Of a DNA stretch of 64,000 nt, positions 58,320-64,000 are shown piece by piece. The notes under the pieces were generated by a model. It was not told where the DNA came from and did not search any database. It worked only from the letters and a program-made list of their open reading frames with translations. Position 1 is the stretch's first letter. The number at the start of each line of letters is the position of its first letter. Made by a program: the position numbers and the translations under genes. Source of the stretch: Rhodopila globiformis (GTDB taxonomy: Bacteria > Pseudomonadota > Alphaproteobacteria > Acetobacterales > Acetobacteraceae); NCBI RefSeq assembly GCF_002937115.1, contig NZ_NHRY01000263.1, positions 1 through 64,000 of the forward strand, written 5' to 3'.

Positions 58320-59552
58320 TCAGCGAACGCTTGATTGATTGGTGACCTCGATCATGGCGCGCACCCTGGGATAGACCTCCCGCGCCCAGCGCGACCCACT
58401 GAAGACGCCATAGTGGCCGACGCCGCTCTGCAGGTGGTGACGCTTCTGGCTGACCCGCACGCCGGTGCACAGGTCCAGGGCGGCCATCGTCTGGCCGATG
58501 GAGCAGATGTCGTCGCGCTCGCCCTCGACCGTCAGCAGCGCGGTGCGGCGGATCGCCTCGGGCCGCACCGGGTTGCCATGCCATGTCAGCCGCCCCAGCG
58601 GCAACTCATGGTCCTGGAAGATGCGCTGCACCGTCTGGAGGTAGAATTCCGCCGGCAGGTCCATCACGGCGTTGTATTCATCATAGAATTTCTTATGTGC
58701 CGCCGCGGCCACGACGTCGCCGCAGGCCAGCGCGCGGAACTGCGCCATGTGCGCGTTGATGTGGCGATCGAGGTTCATCGAGATGAACGCCGTCAACTGC
58801 ATGAAGCCGGGATAGACCCGCCGGAAAGCGCCGGGATAACGCCACGGCACCTTGCCGATCAGTTTCTTCTCGAACCACTCGATCGAGCGCGACTTGGCCA
58901 GGTCGTTGACCTTGGTCGGGTTCCGCCGCGTGTCGATCGGCCCGGCCATCAGGGTCAGGCTGCGCGGCTGCGCGCGGTTATGGGTCTCGGCCATGACGGC
59001 GGTGGCGGCCAGCGCGGCGACCGTCGGCTGGCACACCGCGATCATGTGGCTGCCCTCGCCGACGACCTCGAGGAACCGGATCAGGTGGTCGACATATTCG
59101 TCGAACCCGAACACGCCGTCCGACAGCGGCACGTCGCGGGCGTTCTTCCAGTCGGTGATGTAGACGTCGTGGTCCGGCAGCAGCACGGCGACGGTGCCGC
59201 GCAGCAAGGTGGCAAAGTGTCCCGACATTGGCGCCACGACCAGGGCCCGCGGCTGCACCACGTCGATTTCCTTGCGGAAATGCAACAGTGTGGCGAAAGG
59301 CGTTTCGAACCGCGATTCCTCGACGACGCCGACCGTGGCGTTGCCCACGGCGACGGTCTTGAAGCCGTAGTCCGGGCGCTTGTGGGTCAGGCCGGTCTCG
59401 GCAATCATGGTGCATGCGGCGCCGAACTGCCGCAACGGCGCCGGAGTGTATTCTCCCAGGTCGAATGCCCGCGCCAATCCGGCTCCCAGTCTGGCAAGCT
59501 GGCGGGTGGGATACAGCAGGTCGGCCTGCGCTTGGTAAAGTTTGTAAATCAT
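58320..59552 (-). CDS. phaZ: Intracellular polyhydroxyalkanoate depolymerase
   Basis: A 410-aa alpha/beta hydrolase from the ATG at 59552 (MIYKLYQAQADLLYP), the conserved family start; 15 upstream codons are excluded. The nucleophile sits in IAVCQPTVAA as a cysteine (C174), as in the intracellular PhaZ1 family, with VEGERDDI and GVGHYGVFSGSRW supplying the Asp and His region. It breaks down stored PHB granules. Without a signal peptide it is cytoplasmic. No other pha gene is adjacent. Confidence 0.93.
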   Translation of the reverse strand: MIYKLYQAQADLLYPTRQLARLGAGLARAFDLGEYTPAPLRQFGAACTMIAETGLTHKRPDYGFKTVAVGNATVGVVEESRFETPFATLLHFRKEIDVVQPRALVVAPMSGHFATLLRGTVAVLLPDHDVYITDWKNARDVPLSDGVFGFDEYVDHLIRFLEVVGEGSHMIAVCQPTVAALAATAVMAETHNRAQPRSLTLMAGPIDTRRNPTKVNDLAKSRSIEWFEKKLIGKVPWRYPGAFRRVYPGFMQLTAFISMNLDRHINAHMAQFRALACGDVVAAAAHKKFYDEYNAVMDLPAEFYLQTVQRIFQDHELPLGRLTWHGNPVRPEAIRRTALLTVEGERDDICSIGQTMAALDLCTGVRVSQKRHHLQSGVGHYGVFSGSRWAREVYPRVRAMIEVTNQSSVR

Positions 59553-59709
59553 CGCCTGCTGGATCACGCCACTTTTGTATCGTTCAGTCTGGATCATTTT
59601 TGGATAGGTGTCATTAGCATGTCACCATGTTCACATGGGGCCTCGCCATCCCACCGCGGCTACTGATATATTGCGTCGCAGCATGCCAGCAGGTTCAGGG
59701 GTTGTCACT

Positions 59710-60366
59710 ATGGCGGGAGCCACACTTCTCATTAGCAGCAAAAATTATTCCTCCTGGTCGCTGCGTGGCTACCTTCTGGTGCGCCTGGCGGGCTTGCCGT
59801 TCGAGGAAAAAGTGGTCGATCCGGACGATCCGGCGAACCGCAAGGAACTGCTGCTGCAGTCCTCCTCGATCCGGATCCCGGCGCTGATGCACGACAAGGT
59901 GGTGATCTGGGACACGCTGGCGATCGCCGAATACCTGAACGAAACCTTTCCGGACGCGCACATGCTGCCGGCCGAGCGGGTGGCCCGCGCCCGCTGCCGC
60001 TCGGTTTCCGGCGAGATGCATTCCGGATTCGCCGCCCTGCGGGAGGCGCTGCCGATGAACCTGCGGCTGTTTCGGCCCGGCTTCACGGTCTGGTCGGCCG
60101 TGCAGGAGGATATCGATCGCATCACCGAAATCTGGCGCGAATGCCTGTCGATCTGGAAGGGGCCGTGGCTGTTCGGCGCCAGCCCGACGATCGCCGACGC
60201 GATGTACGCGCCGGTGGTGACCCGCTTCCGCAGCTATGACGTCAAGATGGACAAGGTGTGCGAGCGCTACTGCCAGCAGATCATGGCCTGGCCCGACATG
60301 AAGGAATGGTTCGCCGCCGCGCAGCGCGAACCCGAGCAGATCGACGAACTGGACATCGAGTTTTGA
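59710..60366 (+). CDS. Glutathione S-transferase family protein
   Basis: A 218-aa protein. The N-terminal thioredoxin-like domain (~1-80) has SSKNYSSWSLRGYL, where the Ser/Tyr region activates glutathione, and the SSIRIPALMHD cis-Pro loop, then VVIWDTLAIAEYLNE, a typical SDSLAIxxYL-type glutathione contact. The C-terminal helical domain follows with ASPTIADAMYAPVVTRF. The ATG at 59710 is chosen over an open upstream frame. Substrate unknown. Divergent from phaZ. Confidence 0.87.
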   Translation: MAGATLLISSKNYSSWSLRGYLLVRLAGLPFEEKVVDPDDPANRKELLLQSSSIRIPALMHDKVVIWDTLAIAEYLNETFPDAHMLPAERVARARCRSVSGEMHSGFAALREALPMNLRLFRPGFTVWSAVQEDIDRITEIWRECLSIWKGPWLFGASPTIADAMYAPVVTRFRSYDVKMDKVCERYCQQIMAWPDMKEWFAAAQREPEQIDELDIEF

Positions 60367-60842
60367 GGGTTCTGTTTGACCGGGTTGGGCCTGGTGTTCA
60401 GGAGCGGTCGGCACCGGGGGATGTTCGTAAATGCGTGAGTCGGGGGGCTTGCTTCCGGCTCGGCCCGCGCGGCCCGGGATGGTGCGTCATCGGCGCGGAC
60501 AGCGTGGTCGATGGCGTATTTTTTGTTCGCACTGAGTATGGACTGAGGGCTGCGGAGGGCCGCTGAGGATCAGGGGGACATTGCGCTGGCTGGTGCGGTT
60601 GTTGCTGTTGTGGAGGGCGGGTTCCCTGATCCTGACAGGCTCCGATGCGCGGCGCCAGTTGGCCGGACCGGTGACTCTGCCCGCCATGACGGCGCCATCC
60701 GCACCGCACGGCGCAATGTCCCCCTGATCCCCTGTGGCCCTCCGCAGCCCTCAGTTCGTCTCTGTGCGAACAAAAATACGCCCTCACCCACGCTGTCCGC
60801 GCCGGGGAGGCCACCATCCCGGACCGATCCCGCCCTGCCCAC
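60367..60842. other. Gap between convergent GST and cupin genes with an inverted module pair
   Basis: A module ending GCGTATTTTTTGTTCGCAC..GGGCTGCGGAGGGCC (~60505-60562) is matched in inverted orientation at ~60730-60800 (GGCCCTCCGCAGCCCTCAG..GCGAACAAAAATACGCC). A third copy is near 62340-62400. No gene is supported. Confidence 0.7.
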
Positions 60843-61265
60843 CTACCAGGGCGCAGGTTCCGGCACCGCGACCCCACTCTCCACCTCCACCGTGCTGAAA
60901 TGCGCCGGGCCGACAACCTCCAGGTATTCCATGTCGGGGGAGTAATCGAAAAGGTAGTGGGTGATCCCCGGCCGCTGATGCACGCAATCGCCGGCCGCGA
61001 CCAGGTGCTCCCGGTCCTCGTACATGAATTTTGCCCAGCCCTTCAGCATCAGGACGATGTGGAAGTCCGCCTGGTGCCGGTGCCAGCCGGTGCCTTTTTC
61101 CGGCGCCTCCCTGGCGCGCACCAGTTGCGCGATCACTCGCCCGCCGGTGGCGTTGGCGACGCCGAGATCGCGGTACTGGAAGAACGCCCGCACCCCGTCG
61201 TCGACCCACGGCGTGTCGCCGGGTTTCACATGAGAGAATGTATTGACGCTTGGCGTTTCAGGCAT
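60843..61265 (-). CDS. Cupin domain-containing protein
   Basis: A 140-aa single cupin. GTGWHRHQADFHIVLMLKGWAKFMYEDRE gives motif 1 (HRH..DFHIV, with H in place of the usual Glu-containing pattern) and CVHQRPGITHYLFDYSPDMEYLEVV gives motif 2. The ATG at 61265 follows GGGAG. The sheet and metal site look complete. Similar small cupins bind sugars or act in aromatic metabolism; no specific role can be assigned. It lies between repeat islands. Confidence 0.8.
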   Translation of the reverse strand: MPETPSVNTFSHVKPGDTPWVDDGVRAFFQYRDLGVANATGGRVIAQLVRAREAPEKGTGWHRHQADFHIVLMLKGWAKFMYEDREHLVAAGDCVHQRPGITHYLFDYSPDMEYLEVVGPAHFSTVEVESGVAVPEPAPW

Positions 61266-61774
61266 GGGCAAGGCTCCCTTTTTCAGGCGGCCGTCCTGGC
61301 GTTCCAGGCCATGCGCGGCCGGTTGTGAAACAGGCCTGCCTTCCGGATGTCCTCCCGCCGCGCGTCCGGCCTTGAGAGCCTGCCGTTCCGCTTTGAAAAA
61401 GTGTTGCAGTGCAGCGTGACATGCGGCCGGAAGGGGAGCAATCGCTTTTTTCGTTTGTTTCGAAACGGTGTCCGGCATGCCCGGCTTTGCGGCGTGCAGG
61501 CACTGGCTGCGTTTCGGGCGGTTGAGGGTCTCTGGCGGCACGTGCGGCCGGATTGTCCAAAAATGCAACCACAGAGAAGAACGGCGGCCCGCAGCGAAAG
61601 CATGATGGCACCGCGCCCGTCGCGACCAGCACCGCCGGGCGATGCCACATAGGCGCTACAGCAGACCGCAGGCCGGTCGGGACAGGGCGGCGGCGCACCC
61701 GCATCGTCATGGCCCGGCTCGTCCCTACGGGATGCACAGATCTCGGAAACGGTCCGCCGCTGCGTTTCCCTTTC

Positions 61775-61852
61775 GTCATGGCCCGGCTCGTCCGGGCCAC
61801 CTATTCCAGCACTTGTGCCGCGACAGGTGGCCCGGACGAGCCGGGCCATGAC
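61775..61852. repeat. Palindromic repeat, family A (copy 6)
   Basis: Both arms read CTCGTCC/GGACGAG rather than CTTGTCC/GGACAAG, a paired change that preserves the stem relative to copies at 20669 and 58054. Confidence 0.9.
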
Positions 61853-61937
61853 GATGGGGGAACGCTCTTGGCGCCCAGGCGAGCACTCGATTTTACGGTC
61901 ATTTCCGACTCGTTTCCAGGATGTGTGCATTGCGTAG

Positions 61938-62005
61938 GGCTCGTCCGGGCCACCTATTCCAGCACGTGTGCCGCGACAGGTGGCCCGGACAAGCCGGGCC
62001 ATGAC
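61938..62005. repeat. Palindromic repeat, family A (copy 7, 5' truncated)
   Basis: The left arm begins only at GGCTCGTCCGGGCCACCT, fused to the TGCATTGCGTAGGG module; centre and right arm are intact. Confidence 0.85.
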
Positions 62006-62090
62006 GATGAGGACAGGCCACCTGTGCGTCCCAACCGACCTGCGGTCTGCTATAACTTAGGCGGCCAGTGGCACGGGCATTGCCACAACG

Positions 62091-62175
62091 TCATGGTGGG
62101 CGAAGGCCCACCATCCACGCCTTTGCACGGCCTCGACACCGCCAGGCGTGGATGCCGGGCCTTCGCCCACCATGA
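62091..62175. repeat. Palindromic repeat, family C
   Basis: GTCATGGTGGGCGAAGG..CCACCATCCACGCC and GGCGTGGAT..GGGCCTTCGCCCACC, the same pattern as the copy at 27071 with a different inner loop. Confidence 0.8.
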
Positions 62176-62436
62176 CGATGAAGGAACGCCATCGTCCCGT
62201 CCCAACCGACTTGCGGTCTGCTGTAGCGCCTATGGGGCGATGCCACGCCATGCGTCGCCGCGGAGCCGGATCGGCAAAACCGCCTGCCACGACAGCCCCA
62301 TCCGCACCAACCCGCGCAACGTCCCCCTAACCCCCTGTGGCCCTCCACAACCCTCAGTTCGTCTCTGTGCGAACAAAAATACGCCATCAACCACGCTGCC
62401 CCCGCCGGTGAGGCACCATCCCGGCCGCGGCACCGC

Positions 62437-64000
62437 CTACTCCCCCGACAGCTCCCGCCGCCGGCGATCGAGTTCCTCGCTGTAGCGGCGCAGCGCATAT
62501 TGCTCGGTCAGCAGGCCGATGACGTGCCGCCCTTCGGCACTGTCCACCACCACCAGCGCGTCGCTCTCGGCATTCTCGAACATCGCCACCGCTTCCTTGA
62601 TCGTCATCTGCGGCAGCAGCACGGTCTCGGCGTAGTGCACGACGTCACGGACTTTCCGCTCATCGTCGGCATCGGCATGGGCTTCCGGCAGCAGGACGAT
62701 GCCGGCGTAGCGGTCGCCTTCGTCCAGGACGATGACGCGCTGCGCGGCGCCCAGCGGAAAGTCCCGCTTGAACACGCTCAGCGGCGTATCGGCGCGGACC
62801 GTGCGCATTTCCCGCCGCATCATTCGCCCGACGGTCAGGTTGCGCATCCAGCCGATGTCGACGGCGCTGCGGATCGCCTCGCCGCGCAGGTGGAAGCGCC
62901 AGGTGGCGAACGAGTAGCCGAAGGTGCGCCGCACCGTCAGCGACGACACCACGCAGGCGGCCAGCACCGCCACCGTCATCGGCAGGCTGCCGGTCGCCTC
63001 CAGCGCCAGGAAGCCCATGGTCAGCGGCCCGCCGATGATCGCCACCGCCAGCCCGCTCATGCCGACCAGTTCGCAGACCGTCGCCGGCACGGCATGGGCG
63101 GAACTGACCTGGATCAGCGCGCCGGCAAACGCCTTTCCCAGCAGCGCGCCGAGGAACAGCGACGCGAAGAACAGCCCGCCGCGGAAGCCCGAGCCGATGG
63201 AAATTGCCGAGGCCGTTGCCTTCAGCAGCACCAGCAGGACAACCCAGCGCAACGGTTCGCGGACTTCGAACGACATCCCCAGCGCGCCGTGGCCGGACGA
63301 CAGCACGGCCGGCGTCACCAGCGACAGCAGGCCGATGGCCAGCCCGCCGATGCCGGGGCGCATCCAGGCCGGGACGCCGCTCTTGCGGAACAGCTCCTCG
63401 GTGATGGTCACGCCGCGCATGATCGAGATGCCCAGCAGCGCGCACAGCATGCCCAGCGCCAGGATCGGGATGTAGTCCAGCGCCTCGATATGCGGCATGA
63501 CCTGCGGGTTCAGGTCGAAGATCGAGCCGCCCAGCGCCTGCACCACCGCCTGTGAGACCAGGGCGGCGACGGAAACCGGAGCGAACGAGACCAGGGTATA
63601 GGTGCCGATGATCAGCTCGAACGCATAGAACGAGCCGGTCAGCGGCGCATTGAACGCGCCGGCGATCGCCGCCGCCGCGCCGCACCCGACCAGCAGGCGC
63701 ATGTCGTTGCGGCGGACCCGGAAGGCGTGCCCCACGCGCGACGCCATGGCGGAGCCGATCTGGGTGTAGCCGGCCTCCAGGCCGACCGAGGCGCCGACGC
63801 CGTTGGACATGATAGTCTGGATGACGACGATCAGGCTGCCGCTGAGGGACATCCGGCCGCCGAACAGGGCGTTCGCCTCGATCGGGTCCACCGTTCGCCG
63901 CGGCCGAAGCCGGGTGAAGCCCAGCGTCGCCAGGCCCATTGCCAGGCCGCCAAACGCCGGTACCAGCACGGTCCGGAACGGGTCGAGCACAGCCATGGCG
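62437..64000 (-). CDS. ClC-type chloride channel/antiporter with C-terminal CBS domains (5' end outside window)
   Basis: At least 519 residues are visible; the frame is open to the window edge, so the N-terminus, with the first helices and the GSGIP-type motif, is missing. Membrane helices include VGASVGLEAGYTQIG, the counterpart of the GxEGP loop that supplies the gating Glu, and IGSGFRGGLFFASLFLGALLG, the counterpart of GGxFxPxLxxGA. The C-terminal ~150 residues are a CBS pair (MRREMRTVRADTPLSVF, MTIKEAVAMFENAESDALVVVD). The Pro of the EGP motif is absent. Whether it is a channel or a H+/Cl- exchanger cannot be told. Confidence 0.88.
   Translation of the reverse strand, partial: AMAVLDPFRTVLVPAFGGLAMGLATLGFTRLRPRRTVDPIEANALFGGRMSLSGSLIVVIQTIMSNGVGASVGLEAGYTQIGSAMASRVGHAFRVRRNDMRLLVGCGAAAAIAGAFNAPLTGSFYAFELIIGTYTLVSFAPVSVAALVSQAVVQALGGSIFDLNPQVMPHIEALDYIPILALGMLCALLGISIMRGVTITEELFRKSGVPAWMRPGIGGLAIGLLSLVTPAVLSSGHGALGMSFEVREPLRWVVLLVLLKATASAISIGSGFRGGLFFASLFLGALLGKAFAGALIQVSSAHAVPATVCELVGMSGLAVAIIGGPLTMGFLALEATGSLPMTVAVLAACVVSSLTVRRTFGYSFATWRFHLRGEAIRSAVDIGWMRNLTVGRMMRREMRTVRADTPLSVFKRDFPLGAAQRVIVLDEGDRYAGIVLLPEAHADADDERKVRDVVHYAETVLLPQMTIKEAVAMFENAESDALVVVDSAEGRHVIGLLTEQYALRRYSEELDRRRRELSGE

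Larger units (their letters stand above)
61266..62436. other. Repeat-dense intergenic island
   Basis: 1.17 kb without a supported gene. It holds a CAGCAGACCGCAGGCCGG module (~61662), an inverted GGATGCACAGATCTCGG module (~61733), family A copies 6 and 7 (61775, 61938) with a GATTTTACGGTCATTTCC module between them (~61890), a CAACCGACCTGCGGTCTGCT module (62029 and ~62207), a family C palindrome (~62091-62175), and a copy of the GCGAACAAAAATACGCC module (~62370). Confidence 0.75.

Noticed and set aside
1-64000. tRNA or rRNA genes
   Set aside because: No sequence with a tRNA TPsiC/anticodon arrangement or rRNA core was recognised by eye; a covariance search would be decisive.

Overview
The window is GC-rich alphaproteobacterial chromosome, most like an acetic-acid-bacterium relative (Acetobacteraceae: Rhodopila/Acidisphaera/Roseomonas-like). 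That placement is inferred from protein style: a Hint-domain adhesin, an intracellular PHB depolymerase, an alphaproteobacterial lysine/ornithine decarboxylase, DUF1127 and DUF1194 proteins, and the rsmB-heparinase-purH order. No rRNA, tRNA or CRISPR array was recognised. Most genes are housekeeping or cell-surface genes, separated by repeat-filled intergenic islands.

Layout. 1-1240: the 3' end of an IS66 transposase abuts the last codons of one phosphonate-type permease (phnE), followed by a second phnE broken by a one-base deletion. 1310-5406: dienelactone hydrolase, Gfo/Idh/MocA oxidoreductase, and a tight TerB-ExoD-TerC operon. 5959-13302: ugd, rsmB, a heparinase-like protein, a glycosyltransferase and purH, mixing cell-surface sugar genes with housekeeping genes. 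13303-15484: a scar zone with an orphan ParD-like antitoxin, a deleted second copy of the purH tail, a ParA-like relic, and a DUF4160/DUF2442 pair behind an operator-like inverted repeat. 15800-19994 (minus): rpmI-rplT-pheS-pheT. 21190-29800: trmO, MarR and RraA-like genes, aminopeptidase P, DUF1127, a small membrane protein, a DUF1194 protein and an AI-2E family permease. 31131-34747: an internally deleted histidine kinase, then an ACP-FkbH two-gene unit.

34748-38716 is an extracellular-matrix locus: a PEP-CTERM protein with a textbook sigma-54 promoter and two copies of a 17-bp upstream motif, then a Crp/Fnr regulator divergent from a Hint-domain surface protein. 38924-45534: BrkB/YihY, ornithine decarboxylase, thiS-thiG, then aroQ-accB-accC-cupin, in which three consecutive genes use TTG starts. 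45671-47541: a phage-like pair (DUF6362 and a GcrA/AsnC-like DNA-binding protein), two abutting MITE-like elements and an XRE regulator with its own operator. 47545-54554: Sua5/TsaC, pepA, holC, a coiled-coil protein, a stand-alone receiver and an ABC-F ATPase. 55908-64000: an exported GH42-like protein, PhaZ, a GST-like protein, a cupin and a CBS-containing ClC transporter cut by the window end.

The most distinctive genome-scale feature is a mosaic of dispersed palindromic repeat modules (about 20-100 bp, at least six families). They occupy most large intergenic gaps, often between convergent genes. One copy supplies the last codons and stop of the GH42-like gene, and another truncates the ParA relic. 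The best lead for biology beyond routine annotation is the sigma-54-driven PEP-CTERM gene; next are the TerB-ExoD-TerC operon and the DUF4160/DUF2442 pair.
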